DNA of 64,000 nucleotides from Aptenodytes patagonicus (GCF_965638725.1 NC_134974.1:1386143-1450142); one strand, 5' to 3'. Positions 1 to 11,599 are shown, counted from the first letter of the stretch. Translations and numbers: made by a program. The notes: generated by a model from the letters alone, not told the origin.

Positions 1-225
1 AGGAAGCAGAATTCCAGTTCAGCGGCATGAATCCTGAAATGTGCCACAGGATGCAACGTTTTCCACTCCTCCAAATTCCTGCTGTCAGCTAAAGGGGCCC
101 GATGGTCTCTTAAAGACTTAAGGCAAAATGTTTTCAGCTGTCAGCTGGCTTCATGGCAATGTGTTTCATAATTAAAGTGATTTATAGGTGAAAAGGTGAA
201 AAAGAAAACACTAGATGACCATATT

Positions 226-244
226 GATGCAGCATAGTTTTAAT
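226..244 (-). terminator. Gene 1 poly(A) signal and TGCATC element
   Basis: On the minus strand ATTAAA (239-244) is followed 7 nt later by TGCATC (226-231). The same pairing occurs at the end of every gene in the window. It sits about 190 nt after the stop codon, so the 3' UTR is short. Confidence 0.8.
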
Positions 245-433
245 GACAGGGAAGCACAGGATACATTTGGTGAAGACAGTCACCCAGAGCACAAAGGATG
301 TTTCCCAGGGCTTTGGGAAGCGATGCAGCTCCACGCGTGCCAGCAAAGTCGATCGCTTGGACGTCACCGGGTTGCAGCTCCCCCTGCAAGGTTAGCACAG
401 CCCAGGGCTGCTGGAGCGCGAGACGTTGCCCCT

Positions 434-1024
434 TCAGAAATAACCGGAGTTACAGCTTCCTCCGCCAAACCTCCTGTAACCCCCACCGCTCCGACAGCTC
501 CCCCCACTGAAGGAGCCCCCGCCGTAGGAGCTGCCTCCTCCACAGAGGCCCCCAAAGCCCCCACCGTAGGAGCTGGAGTAGGAGGATCTTCTGCCTCTGT
601 ATGAGCTCCCAAATGACCTGCTTCCTCTGTATAAGCCCCCAGAGCCAAATGAACTACCCCCTCCGTATGAGCCCCCCATCCCTGAGGAACTGCCCCCTCC
701 GTATGAGCCCCCCATCCCTGAGGAACTGCCCCCTCCATATGAACCCCCAGCACCAAACGAGCCCCCTGATTCAACGGAGCCCATTCCTCCTGAAAACCCC
801 CCAATGGGTGATGGGAACGAGGTGCCCACAAAGCTCTCCTGAGGGCAGGAGCTGAGGATGGGGCCTGGGAAGGTGATGACCACGGGTGGTGGGTAGACCA
901 CAGCACGGGAGTCCTCACAGCAGGTGACGCAGGGCTGGCTCCAGGCGTTCACCCATGGCCTTCCACAGGTCACCTCGCAGGGTGAGGAGCATCTACTGCT
1001 CATGAGCTGTGATCCTGAAGACAT
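434..1024 (-). CDS. Gene 1: Gly/Ser-rich beta-keratin (corneous beta-protein), 196 aa
   Basis: Structural corneous beta-protein expected to polymerise into 3-4 nm filaments in cornifying epidermal cells. The Cys-rich head (residues 1-35) has repeated PC/TC motifs. The beta core at about residues 36-69 contains [18 protein letters not shown]. From residue 70 the tail is Gly/Ser rich with a three-unit 12-residue repeat ([12 protein letters not shown] type), then Arg/Ser/Tyr stretches. It ends CNSGYF, not the usual CGPC. At 196 residues it is long for the family, which is mostly 100-150. The start is the ATG 20 nt after the intron acceptor (intron 1045-1790); the entire frame lies in exon 2. It forms a divergent inverted pair with gene 2, from which it differs at only R22W, P45A and I50V. 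The family call is secure; the tissue subtype is not, and the tail looks partly loricrin-like. Confidence 0.93.
   Translation of the reverse strand: MSSGSQLMSSRCSSPCEVTCGRPWVNAWSQPCVTCCEDSRAVVYPPPVVITFPGPILSSCPQESFVGTSFPSPIGGFSGGMGSVESGGSFGAGGSYGGGSSSGMGGSYGGGSSSGMGGSYGGGSSFGSGGLYRGSRSFGSSYRGRRSSYSSSYGGGFGGLCGGGSSYGGGSFSGGSCRSGGGYRRFGGGSCNSGYF
635..742 (-). repeat. 36-bp tandem repeat in gene 1 tail
   Basis: Three head-to-tail units of 36 bp encode 12-residue Gly/Ser/Tyr blocks. The last unit is the most diverged. The array is the mirror of 4509-4616 in gene 2 with the same unit number, so both copies share the same expansion state. Confidence 0.85.
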
Positions 1025-1790
1025 CTTTTGTGATGTAGATGAACCTGCAGCACAGGTTAAGGAGAAAAAGTAAAATGTATATGCAGCTCTGTGCCTTTAC
1101 ACAACTGCCGTGATGACACAAGCTCTGTGTTTCCTGACAGAAGGAATTGTTTTCTTATAAATAAGAGAACTACTCTTGTGGAGATACCTAACTTTACTCC
1201 AGTCTGAAATATTGTTCTTCAGCATGATTAAAGCTAAATAATACAGACACAAATACAACTTCTCTTGCATTCCAGTGTAGTTGCCGGTAAGGGATATACA
1301 TTTTTAAAGCATCTTTAGCCTGTCTTTATTCTGAGAGTGTATCTTATTGTCTTCCATGACTAACCTCTAGTTCTGTTAAGGACAAATCGCTAATTTATTC
1401 ATCTCAGCTATTGGGTTCTTTTGGAAACAGGTTTGACAGACCCTGTAGTTATAAACAGAAATCAACAGTGGTTCTTGCCGTATGTCTGTGAGTATACACA
1501 CGTATTTTAATAAATGCCAAGGTCTAAGTTGTTAAGTTGTAACCTCCTTATCAAATTAACAGGATTGACACTTTCCCTTTGTGGTTTGGAAGAACACAGC
1601 CTCACATTTTAAGACCTGCATCTGCCAATGGTTATTGCTGAATGGCTACAAAAACCCTATCTGCTTAAGAAATAAAACAAAACTGATACTGCTGATCGTT
1701 GCAGAGTACTGACATAGAATTCATTCCCAAGTTAAACACCGATAGCAACATCCCAGATAATATAAAGGAACTTAAAGAAAGAGTACTTAC

Positions 1791-1862
1791 CAGGCTCACA
1801 GAGAAAACCACACTGAGGAGAAGTTGCTGGTGAACCTGGAGGAAATGCTGTGCTTTTATATA
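1791..1862 (-). promoter_or_regulatory. Gene 1 TATA box and non-coding exon 1
   Basis: TATATAAAAG lies at 1853-1862 on the minus strand. Exon 1 is inferred at about 1831-1791 and ends at a donor read as CCTG|GTAAGT (GT at 1789-1790). The acceptor CTGCAG|GTTC puts the start of exon 2 at 1044. The stretch just upstream of the TATA box (GGTAGCAGTCTGAGGGG) resembles that of the other promoters. Confidence 0.78.
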
Positions 1863-3631
1863 CCCCTCAGACTGCTACCAGGATGTGCAACAGGCTTTTG
1901 TACGAGCAAAACATTCTGCTGTATAAGCTACTTCTAATTGTAATAATTGTTTTGATAACTGATAATGATTAGTAAATCAGCTCCACGTCGTACAATATGT
2001 GCAACACACCCTTTGTCTTACTTTAATCCTTAAACTGTTTTTATAGCCATTTTATGACTAGTGCCATCTCCTGACTTCATTTGAATTGCAAGGGTAGTGA
2101 ATTGAGCTCCATTTGCTGAGCACGGTAAAGGCATCAGTCTTTCCCTTAAGCAAGACAAAAACATCAGTTTGGCTTTGTCAGGAGAAATATTTTTCTGTTC
2201 TGCAGAAGATTCCATTTAAATTTAGCATTGCACAGAGTTGGGAAAACTGCAAATTTAATCTTTATAGCGCCTCAGATGGGAGGGGTCATTTTTTCTGCCT
2301 GTTTAACATCCACCCAAGTAACTGCTTACAGAAGTGCTTAATCAAATGCCCACTCTTAGCCAAGTAAGTACAAGGAAGCGCCATGTGAGAACATGGAGTA
2401 ATTTTATTGTCACCCTTCTCCTTTTGTCACCTTTCAGGAGAGCTGCAATATTCTAGCAAGACGCACTGCTGTTGTCCAGGAGGCATAATTTGAGAAAAAA
2501 TAGTCTTTTGGGATATGGAATGGATGCATGTAGAATCTATAAAGATGATTTAATCTAAAACAAAATAAAAGCATCTTAAGAATGGCAAGGACTATTTTTT
2601 TCAAGAAAGCCACAGCAGTATTCCTGGACTAGTACTTAAAAGCCTCATATATTAGGAGACAGAGATACAGGTGCATAAATAGGAAGGGATCTCTCTAAGC
2701 AAAAATTCCTTTATCAATAACCAGAAACATAGTGAGAACATTAGATGTGATCAATATTTTTGTGTTTTTATAACAGACAAACATCACACGGATTAGTGCC
2801 AGTGATATCAAACACCCAACTTAACTGTTTTGTTTCTAAATCAAAGTAAACTAAAGTAATTCTAGATTTTGAGTCTCAGTCATAGCTGTGGGAGGAAAGC
2901 AACTGCAACCTATCTGAATCTAAATGGTTGGGTGTTCAGCCTGTTCCACTTATCATTCTGTTTAATGTTTATATCATTTATAGCACCAAATTTCTGGTGT
3001 TTTCAAGCCCTACTAGAAAATAGAGCACAGGGAACTTATATGGTTAAGATCTTGCATCAGAATGTGAACGAGTCCTGTCAGGCATCAGTGGGCAGCCCTT
3101 GATTTGACAGTTTTGCTAGTCAGCAATTCTTCATTAACTCCTCAGTTAATGTGAATCTTTCTAGTTTCCTTCAGCTGGGTTAAGAAATATCAATTTACAT
3201 GAAGAACCCTGGGCACTGCTGCTGTTTCTCACATTTCAGCACCACTGGCAATCGGTAGCATTTCTATTAACCACCCAACTATTTGCAATCCAGATTTTGA
3301 AGAAGAAAAATGGAATATTGTGTACGAAACCTGTTTATCAGCTCGATATAACCCTCATATGCATCTAGACTCATTCCGGTTTCAACTCCAGTGAGGGTCA
3401 GGGACAATATCAGCTGCTAGGTGACTTTGTCAAGGTCGGAGTATAAGATAAAATACGAGGTGTGTAATGCTTGTAACATGACTTGGAATTAAGAAAAATC
3501 GTGATCACATCACTTAAGAGAACAATTAGAACAATTAAAGAAATAATCCGTACAGCAAAACAGGTGTTTGGCAACACGTAGGAAGCTCTTGCACAAAGCA
3601 TGGCGTACATCCTACTGGTGGTCTGAAGAGG
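1863..3631. other. Divergent promoter spacer between genes 1 and 2
   Basis: AT-rich sequence between the two facing promoters. I saw no gene, no clear mobile element and no extended similarity between its two halves, so the inverted symmetry of the exon 2 arms does not continue into it. Confidence 0.6.
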
Positions 3632-3700
3632 TATATAAGAGCGCTCTGAATGCTTCAGTTTCATCAGCGACAGCTCTTCATCTACACTTCTCCAGACCTG
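3632..3700 (+). promoter_or_regulatory. Gene 2 TATA box and non-coding exon 1
   Basis: TATATAAG starts at 3632. Exon 1 is inferred at about 3662-3700 and ends at the donor CCTG|GTGAGT (3701). The intron runs to CTGCAG at 4201-4206. The bases before the TATA box (CATCCTACTGGTGGTCTGAA) resemble those of gene 1, while exon 1 itself is not near-identical to that of gene 1, unlike exon 2. Confidence 0.78.
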
Positions 3701-4226
3701 GTGAGTCGGATCTCCTTCATTCACTATATGAAGCATTAGGAAAATATTTTCAGTATTTAACCGAGGACTTAGTCTTCTGCAAGTGTGATGCTAAGCAATG
3801 CTGTTTGCCTTTTGCCATACATTAATTTTTATAGTCATTTAAATGTATGCCTTTGTAGACACAGTTGATGAATTATAAGACTGGATTTTCACAGGCACTT
3901 GGATCAATTCAATATTCTCAGTTAGCTCCAGAGCTATTATAATCCAACAAAATCTTGAGGATGAGCTACTTCCAAAGACACATGGAGTTTGGCTTCGCTC
4001 TCCACGATTACCAGTATTTCTAGAGCAGCAGAAAGTACTTTGGGAAGTACCAGGCGTTAGTGCATGCATGTTCAGAAAAACACATGAGATAAACCTGAAT
4101 CTTTCTAAACACTCTTCTTCCACCCTTCTTTCATGCTGGTGAAAGACATCAGAGCAAGCTTTTTTCCCTCTGGCATTTGGTCATTGTACTTTATCTCCTG
4201 CTGCAGGTTCATCTACATCACAAAAG

Positions 4227-4817
4227 ATGTCTTCAGGATCACAGCTCATGAGCAGTAGATGCTCCTCACCCTGCGAGGTGACCTGCGGATGGCCATGGGT
4301 GAACGCCTGGAGCCAGCCCTGTGTCACCTGCTGTGAGGACTCCCGTGCTGTGGTCTACGCACCGCCCGTGGTCGTCACCTTCCCAGGCCCCATCCTCAGC
4401 TCCTGCCCTCAGGAGAGCTTTGTGGGCACCTCGTTCCCATCACCCATTGGGGGGTTTTCAGGAGGAATGGGCTCCGTTGAATCAGGGGGCTCATTTGGTG
4501 CTGGGGGTTCATATGGAGGGGGCAGTTCCTCAGGGATGGGGGGCTCATACGGAGGGGGCAGTTCCTCAGGGATGGGGGGCTCATACGGAGGGGGTAGTTC
4601 ATTTGGCTCTGGGGGCTTATACAGAGGAAGCAGGTCATTTGGGAGCTCATACAGAGGCAGAAGATCCTCCTACTCCAGCTCCTACGGTGGGGGCTTTGGG
4701 GGCCTCTGTGGAGGAGGCAGCTCCTACGGCGGGGGCTCCTTCAGTGGGGGGAGCTGTCGGAGCGGTGGGGGTTACAGGAGGTTTGGCGGAGGAAGCTGTA
4801 ACTCCGGTTATTTCTGA
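4227..4817 (+). CDS. Gene 2: Gly/Ser-rich beta-keratin, 196 aa, inverted twin of gene 1
   Basis: Same protein as gene 1 apart from W22, A45 and V50, and the same length. The head has Cys pairs, the core lies at about 36-69 (here [19 protein letters not shown], with Ala replacing the first Pro of the PPP run), and the tail is Gly/Ser rich with three 12-residue repeats and the ending CNSGYF. The ATG at 4227 lies 20 nt after the acceptor at 4206. Exon 1, the TATA box and the poly(A) signal are all present, so it looks functional. The P45A change falls in the otherwise nearly invariant core and is the only possible sign of relaxed constraint. Role: structural filament protein of the cornified layer, inferred from the family. 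Confidence 0.93.
   Translation: MSSGSQLMSSRCSSPCEVTCGWPWVNAWSQPCVTCCEDSRAVVYAPPVVVTFPGPILSSCPQESFVGTSFPSPIGGFSGGMGSVESGGSFGAGGSYGGGSSSGMGGSYGGGSSSGMGGSYGGGSSFGSGGLYRGSRSFGSSYRGRRSSYSSSYGGGFGGLCGGGSSYGGGSFSGGSCRSGGGYRRFGGGSCNSGYF
4509..4616 (+). repeat. 36-bp tandem repeat in gene 2 tail
   Basis: Units begin at 4509, 4545 and 4581, exactly 36 bp apart, each encoding a SYGGGSS-type block. A fourth, decayed unit can be traced from 4617. Confidence 0.88.
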
Positions 4818-5006
4818 AGGGGCAACGTCTCGCGCTCCAGCAGCCCTGGGCTGTGCTAACCTTGCAGGGGGAGCTGCAACCCGGTGACGTCCAAGCGATC
4901 GACTTTGCTGGCACGCGTGGAGCTGCATCGCTTCCCAAAGCCCTGGGAAACATCCTTTGTGCTCTGGGTGACTGTCTTCACCAAATGTATCCTGTGCTTC
5001 CCTGTC

Positions 5007-5025
5007 ATTAAAACTATGCTGCATT
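5007..5025 (+). terminator. Gene 2 poly(A) signal and TGCATT element
   Basis: ATTAAA at 5007-5012 is followed 7 nt later by TGCATT (5020-5025), a one-base variant of the element found at the other gene ends. Confidence 0.78.
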
Positions 5026-5029
5026 CAAA

Positions 5030-8000
5030 CTCAACCCTCTATTTTTTTTTCCCTTGTAACTCGTGTTTTCAAGTAATCTTTTGGGTAATTCAGCATAAGC
5101 CCTGAGAAATCTGAGAGTGTCCTGGAAGAGAATCAGGCTCCTTGATTACACTATAGCATTGTGTTTGATGGGGGGAACATAAATTTTGCACCACATCCTT
5201 TAGTATTTGTTAGTGGTGTCACCTGGCGTGGAATCAAATGGGTAAATCAGCTGATGCCTTCCTAGAAATATGACCTACTGGCAGACATGTTCCTCTTGAA
5301 AACAGGAACATACACTATCAGTTTTAATTAATTGTAATGTAATAATTCTTTCACGTGAAGGGCTCTGGTTTATAGATTTTTCTTAAAGAAACACTGAACA
5401 TCTGGATTTGTGTGCACACATGCCCTTCAGCTCTCTCTTGACTTAGTGCTCCCTGCTCCTCTTAATTGCTATGAAGATACTTTCCCATAACAACATGACT
5501 CATCCTTAGGAATCTGGTTGGACTACTCTGCTAACATGAAGCACGTGGATGCGTCTGTGTAAGACCTAAATGTGAATAAGAGAAAAGACAAAAACAGAGG
5601 TACAAAAATAATAAATCTGATTTGCTGCTGTCTCTTCCACGCCTCTGAAGGTCTGGAAAGGCAATGGAGAGAAAAGCAAGGCAAAAGCAATGAGTCCTCA
5701 CAGACTTCACCGGGGTAGTGAAAGCAACAGTGGCAGGAAGGTGAATCACAGATCTCTACCCAGATTTTAAGACAATGGGAAGAAAGTCTTTCGATGCCAA
5801 AAGTAGCTACACTAGCTAAGTTGAAGATAGGTCTACTGTGTTTACATGAACTGTAGACACAATTTTAATGTCAATATAGACATAACTGTACAGTTAATTA
5901 CATAATTGTATAGCCTTCAATTATTTTCTTTTTAATTTAATCAGAACTCTTGCAAAACCTCCTTTTCTCCTGGCATGTGTGCACATAAGGTTTTCTTTCT
6001 CCACTATTTGTGCTATCCTGTCAATTGGAATGAAAACATGGAAGTGACAGGTTTTGAGGCTGGGTGCTGGTGCCACTTCGTACCTTAAGTCACAACAGGT
6101 ATTTTGTATTCTCGTGCCTACGAGACTTTTTGGCCAGGAGGGTTCTTTTGGACAATATGAACCAGAAAATATTACCCAGTAGTTTCTCTCTATTCCATAA
6201 TTTCTCTTTAAACTATCATACACCTTTTGACGGAACACCCACTTTTGATTTAAAGTCAGTAAGGAATCACTCATCTCTGCCAAATTATTCCAACGATTAA
6301 TTATAGTTATAACTAAATGCTTGCACGTTCTTCCTTCTCTAATTACAGTGTTTCCTAATTAGAGAAATCTCCCTCCCTTGCAATTACTTGCATTTGTTTA
6401 AGTCTCTTCTTGGTCTTATTTCACAGAAACTATGCAGCACATTTGATTTGTTTATTTTGGAGAGGCTCATAAGAAGGAATATAAAATCGTAAAGCATTAC
6501 TTCAAGGAGAAAGGCAATAAAATCCCCTTTATTCAGTGGAAAAACAGGAGATGAAGTCATCATCTTAGATTGCAACAAGGAAGACTGAGATTAGTTTTAG
6601 GGGAAAAACTTTCCAATTGCAGGAGCAGGCAGGTGCTGACAGATTCGCAAGTGAGACAATGGAATCCCAGTGCTGGAACATTTTTAAGAACAGCTTAGAC
6701 AAATCTTTTCCAAGAATAATTCAGGGCAGAGTATAAGTTAGGCATCCTCACCAGTTCTCTTCCACAACGATTTCCTATAATTCTGGTTTTTCTGAAATAT
6801 TTTTTTTTGAGCCCTTGGCATTGCTCAGAACGGTTTTTGAAGAATATTCACCTTCTCGAGCAATTCATATTAATTTAATTTACCTGTTCACAACAGCATT
6901 TGTTACTTCACCAGTTTGAAGTCTGAAACGCTTTGCCAACAGCAATTGTACAATTACTTCCTTATCACTGATTTTATACATGTAAATAAATAAATACATG
7001 TAAGAGAACAAATGCATATATGTATGTGAAAGTTGGGCTCACTCAAAAGCTCCCTCTGGAGCTGCTCTGGGTAAGTGAGCTCACGTCAGGAGGGTGAAAG
7101 CTGCCCTTCCTGCAGCCCTGCTCCTGCCATGGGGCTTCATGGGAAATGCCTCTGAGTCAGAAACATGACAAAGGACGAACAGCTGAAGCTGGAAGTGCCT
7201 ATTAGACAGCCAAATACAGGGCAAAAACTACGGGAGGATGCTGCCATGTGAGCAGGAGGAGTCATGGCAAAAATTGCCTGGTAGGTTTGGCACTGCTGAA
7301 GGGAGCTGGAGATGAACGCCAGTCGCTCCACACTTTTCCAAAGCTGCCAGAGGTTGATGTGTTGGGCTGCGCCTATAAGAACAGCACCTGACATACTATT
7401 CAAACCCTCTCTCCGTGGCACGTCTCATCCCCCCCTGCATAGCTCCACAACAGTGGGTAAAAGTTAGGTGTGTAGCGCTGGCTGGGTAGCAGTTCTGGTT
7501 GTCACCATAATCTTGGGACCTGCCAGCCCAAACAAAGTGTACGTGCACACATTGAACAGTTTCTGGGTTCATTTCCCCTCCCTCATTTCCGTACATATAC
7601 AACATTTTTGCTTATTATTGTTGCAACTTCTATGCTATCAATTAACTCTTGGAAGCAGAGTGATTTTGGAGGATCCTCTAGGCAAGAACACTTACTGGAA
7701 ATGTTCTGAGGAAATGCTTTCAGATAGTTTTGCAAACACCCACTAATGTTTTATACATGCAAAGTATTGTGGTGTTATGATGTTAATAACAGGCTGCCAG
7801 TATTAAACTCCTCAGTATTGAATCATAGCGTCACTTTTAAAATATATATGTCAGGGCCACCCACGTGGTTCTCTGAGTCAGGCAATGATAAACACCTTGG
7901 GAATTTGGATCCCTTTGGTTTTTTTGATTAAAAGCCAGCTCTGCATTTGTTATCCTAATCATACTATTTAAAACAGGTTGGCCAAATATTCACCTTTCCA

Positions 8001-9119
8001 AATCAGAGCACATGTGCTGATTTAAATAGTATTATACTTATATCATCTGAGGGGGCTGTGTCTGTGCTTCAAACATGGCATTAAATGCTGCTTCATCACA
8101 GCAGGTCAAGTTGGGCACAAATCGGTGCCGTAACTCTTAGTCCTCTGCATCGCCAAAGCCCTCCTGAGCAATCTTAAATAAATCAGTCGCTCCTCTTCTC
8201 CCTGGCCCACCTGTGTGTTAAGTGGGGAATGACCAGCTTTGCTTGCTTTGCCAGAGCATTGCTCACTTACTTACCTTGAGTTTCCCACAACACTCTTCTC
8301 CACACCCATAAACATTTTTCTAATGCAGCTGTGACCATAACCACTGTGAAAGGGACTGGGGGTAGAGTGATTTATTCCAAACCAGACCGAGCAATTCCTA
8401 GATCCCTCTCACCATCCCACTTTAACCAAAATGAGCTTTCTCCCTTCGTGTTTCTTCCTGGACTTGGCCAGGAATCGTATTGCAGAGGAGGAGACCTTTC
8501 CTGCTCAACTGGGGCTATGGCTGCCACGTCAGGCCCTTGCACTGTGTTATAGTCTTGCCTTGGAAGACACTTGAACATCAAATGAGGAGCCAGGCCACCA
8601 CGGGCAATGCTGTGCTCTGCTAGGAGTGTCTCTCCAAGGCAGCTCTGACACTAGAGTCATGCAGTGACTACAGTTTCTGTAAACACGTCCTAACAAGCTT
8701 TAAACTAGCAAGCACACTTACTACTAATACTAGGTTAGGCTCTTATGCATTCTTGGACGTCATGATGTTAAGCAAGGAAAACAAACTCCTGTTTTCTAAG
8801 TAGCTGCAAGGATGAGTCCTGCAGAGCCTCTGACCAGCTGCAGCACTGACAGGGCTCCCATGCAAGCCTGAGTTCAGTACGCGGGCTGCCTCCACATCGT
8901 CAGGGCTGCAAGAAAGGGTTTGATGCTTAAAACCATGAAATGAAAGGAATCCGGGGATGGAACTGTGCAAGTCACATGCTGGTGAGAATAGGGTAATCAA
9001 CACAAACAGTAAGCAAAACAATTACTGTAATTACATGTCAAATTTTGTTTGGGGAGTAATGGAACCTAACGCACAAATATGACGTTATTTTCTTGCATCA
9101 GCCTGGTGGTCCAGGAAGG
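5030..9119. other. Intergenic region between genes 2 and 3
   Basis: About 4 kb without a supported gene. It is AT-rich. The only repeat I recognise is a degenerate CR1 piece at about 6670-6795. Short open frames in it have no recognisable product. Confidence 0.6.
6670..6795 (+). mobile_element. Ancient CR1-like LINE 3' fragment
   Basis: The text TTTTTAAGAACAGCTTAGAC followed by AAAT and a CTATAATTCTGG-like end matches the 3' region of old CR1 families (where a TTAGACAAA stretch leads to a tail of ATTCTATGATT type). It is strongly diverged and short, so the boundaries and family are uncertain. Confidence 0.5.
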
Positions 9120-9186
9120 TATATAAAACCATTCATGATTCAGAAACCTTTCAGCAGGTTCTCTTGACTTCTCTTCGGTGAACTGA
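9120..9186 (+). promoter_or_regulatory. Gene 3 TATA box and non-coding exon 1
   Basis: TATATAAAA starts at 9120. Exon 1 is inferred at about 9150-9186, contains CTTGACTTCTCTTCGGTG, and ends at the donor CTGA|GTAAGT (9187). The intron to 11045 is about 1.86 kb, the longest in the window. Confidence 0.78.
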
Positions 9187-11065
9187 GTAAGTTGGATTCT
9201 GATATAACTTCTTCTTCCTAAAAAAAAAACCCAACCCAAAAAAAAGGTATTTTTGAAATCTTTGTGTTTGCTTCAGGGATCAATTTTGGTTTAATATTCT
9301 GCAATTCTGTACAATATTCAGGAGTTTATTTTCATGAAAGGATTATTTGCTAATTATTCATTCAAAGGCACTGGATGGATTGAGGTTTAAAAATACATTT
9401 GAAATCTAGATACTATTAAAGACATCTACTTCCATTACTTTATGGAAATTTAATGCATGCAGCCTTAAAATATCTTAGCCAGCAATAAACATCTGGCAGT
9501 GTTGTTCTGACCTTGTGGCTTCTAATTTTTATCTAATTTTGGACAGATGTATCGTGTAAATATTGATAGACTATATAAATACTGAGATGGTGAGATAGCT
9601 GCAGTCACTTTTTTGGACTGGAGCCAGCTATTAGGACACAGCGTCTCCGTGGATGTGGCCCTACAGGGTTCCTGGTCTGACTTTGGAAATGCCCCACCTG
9701 GGACCCTCTCGGGCACTTGCTGACAATCTGAATGGCTAGGGCTTCGCTAAATCGTCTGTCAGCACAGCTACGCAGAAGAAATGGGAACCCAGAAAATGTC
9801 TACTTAAGGCGTATATTCCTCAGGAAGTTGCTTTGGGTGTTTTTGTTCTGTTTATGCAAAGCAGTGGTCTTATGCAAAACATTCAACAGGCTGTGTAAGA
9901 ATATATTATCCACTGTAAATGTTTTGTACTGTATATTATGTGTTCGGGTCTGTTTTTCAGCTCTCCATTTTCTCTGGCTTTCTTTCTGCTGAGGGATTTG
10001 CAGGTCAAGTCAAGAACATAGAATTAATAGCTGTAGTAGAATGAAAGGGTGGGAACCTGAAGAGAGTGTCTGGATTAGGGTTTAAGGTCAGGAGAAGTTT
10101 AGGTGAATAATGGGTATTTTGGCATTGTGTCTAAAACAAGAAAAGAAAAATAGCTTGAGTCAAACTGAACCCCACCCAGGCTTTCCTAATATGCAGCTCA
10201 GTTAGACAAAAAATAATTAATCGCCTTGGCTGAAACCAAAATATTCCCTTTAATGTGAAACAACAGATTAACTAGCTGGTTAACACATTTGGTGCTTTGA
10301 TTTGGCATTTGGATAAGTTTGAAATGACATCCTGAAATGTAGTATTATGACATTTTCCAAATTACCTCCCCACCCTTCAATTTATTTCAAAAGAAAGAAA
10401 GAAGGTGTAGAATTTAGTCCAGGTTTGTGAACAGTTTTACTCCATCTGAAATTTAAATTCAGGAGACCTCCTTTCAGGTTTTTGCTGTGCTTCAGCTTTT
10501 CCCTTGTGATCTTGCAAAAGGCTCTTATTTGTTTAATTTTCCAAGTGAGCTTGATACTAAATATGCTCCATTAAAGCCACCTGTCACAAACTAACTGCAC
10601 TAAAACCATAGTACTTGGTATCCTTATGGGATTGACTCCCTCATGTACAACATAGGGATTATATACCTCTTTCTGCCTTTTGTCTGCTTAGCCCAGAGAA
10701 TATGTGAATTCGGTACAGTAAAACCTCTCATGTGTTTTCTATTTCTGCAATGCTTGGTGTTGTGTTACCCTAATTTTACTGAACTCCACCTCTGGAGTCC
10801 AAATTACATAGAAGAAAGCAGTTGTTATTTAAGCAGCAGCCCCAAAGGTGTTGTTTAATGTCTTCGGGAAGGAATTGGGCTCTGAAAGGCCACAGAGGAG
10901 AAGAGCAAAGCAAAGCTGAACAGGATGGGTATCAACCTATCTACCAACTTGTGTCTCTTCAGGGCTCACCTTAGCTTAGCTCGAGTGTTGATCCTGTCCT
11001 ATCAGCTCCTTTGGTTTTATATTTGCTCCTTCCCGTACCTTGCAGGTCTACAGCACAGCTAAAAG

Positions 11066-11599
11066 ATGTCCTGCGAGAAAACTCTGTGCACTGAGCCATG
11101 CTCTGTCCCGTGCGACGCAAAATGCCCAGAGCCCCGTGCCGCTGCCTGCAATGAGCCCTGCGTCATCGCCTGCCCAGACTCCCGCGTGATTATATTCCCA
11201 CCTCCTGTGGTCGTGACCTTCCCAGGACCCATCCTCACCACCTACCCGCAGGAAACTATTGTGGGCTCCACGGAGTCAGCTGAACTGGCTGGCTCATTAG
11301 AGTCGGCTGTGGGGATTGCTTCGGCGCAGAAGGGTGCTGAGTGCATGGAGCCCTGCATCGATCGGTGTGCCCCGCAGCTCGTGACGAAGTGCGAGCCCCA
11401 GTGTGTTCCTCAGTGTGTTCCTCAGTGTGTTCCCCAGTGTGTTCCCCAGTGTGTTCCCCAGTGTGCTCCCCAGTGCACTCCCCAGTGCACTCCCCAGTGC
11501 GCTCCCCAGTGCGCTCCCCAGCGCGCTCCCCAGCGCTCCTACACCTATTCTACCCTCTGGAAGCATCCTTGCCGGAGGAGTTTCTGTAAGAAGATCTAA
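11066..11599 (+). CDS. Gene 3: beta-keratin core with Cys-x-Pro-Gln repeat tail, 177 aa
   Basis: Residues 1-70 are a normal beta-keratin head and core (PC/AC motifs, then [18 protein letters not shown]), although ILTTYPQ replaces the usual ILSSCPQ. The Gly/Tyr-rich tail of relatives is missing. Instead there is an acidic/neutral linker (about 69-90), a Cys-rich stretch, and at residues 109-156 twelve tetrapeptides C[V/A/T/E]PQ, the last being RAPQ. It ends in a basic CRRSFCKKI-like tail. The ATG lies 20 nt after the TTGCAG acceptor (exon 2 from 11046). By composition the tail resembles crosslinking precursors of the cornified envelope more than filament tails, so it may join filaments to other Cys-rich or Gln-using partners; that is inference. 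The frame is open throughout and has a normal promoter and poly(A) site. Confidence 0.92.
   Translation: MSCEKTLCTEPCSVPCDAKCPEPRAAACNEPCVIACPDSRVIIFPPPVVVTFPGPILTTYPQETIVGSTESAELAGSLESAVGIASAQKGAECMEPCIDRCAPQLVTKCEPQCVPQCVPQCVPQCVPQCVPQCAPQCTPQCTPQCAPQCAPQRAPQRSYTYSTLWKHPCRRSFCKKI
11390..11533 (+). repeat. 12-bp coding minisatellite (12 units)
   Basis: Twelve 12-bp units of the form TGYGYNCCNCAG encode C-x-P-Q. The middle units (CVPQ, five copies) are almost identical in DNA, which suggests recent expansion or homogenisation. The last unit has CGC in place of TGC, changing Cys to Arg. Confidence 0.92.

Larger units (their letters stand above)
226..1050. repeat. Left arm of inverted duplication (genes 1/2)
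   Basis: The reverse complement aligns without any indel to 4201-5025; paired positions sum to 5251. By eye I count about seven substitutions, all in the 5' half of the reading frame. Similarity stops at the intron acceptor on one side and just after the poly(A) signal on the other, so the duplicated block is essentially exon 2. Confidence 0.88.
4201..5025. repeat. Right arm of inverted duplication (genes 1/2)
   Basis: Partner of 226-1050. It covers the acceptor, the 5' leader part of exon 2, the whole reading frame and the 3' UTR up to the poly(A) signal; beyond this the two loci are unrelated. Confidence 0.88.

Noticed and set aside
364-918. Long open frames antisense or out of frame to genes 1 and 2 (also at 4321-4887 and elsewhere over beta-keratin exons)
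   Set aside because: They are by-products of the GC-rich, repetitive coding sequence; they have no family domain, promoter or splice context.
8079-8100. ATTAAA followed by a TGCTTCATC-like text, similar to the gene 3'-end module
   Set aside because: The second part does not match TGCATC, and no beta-keratin remnant is visible upstream.
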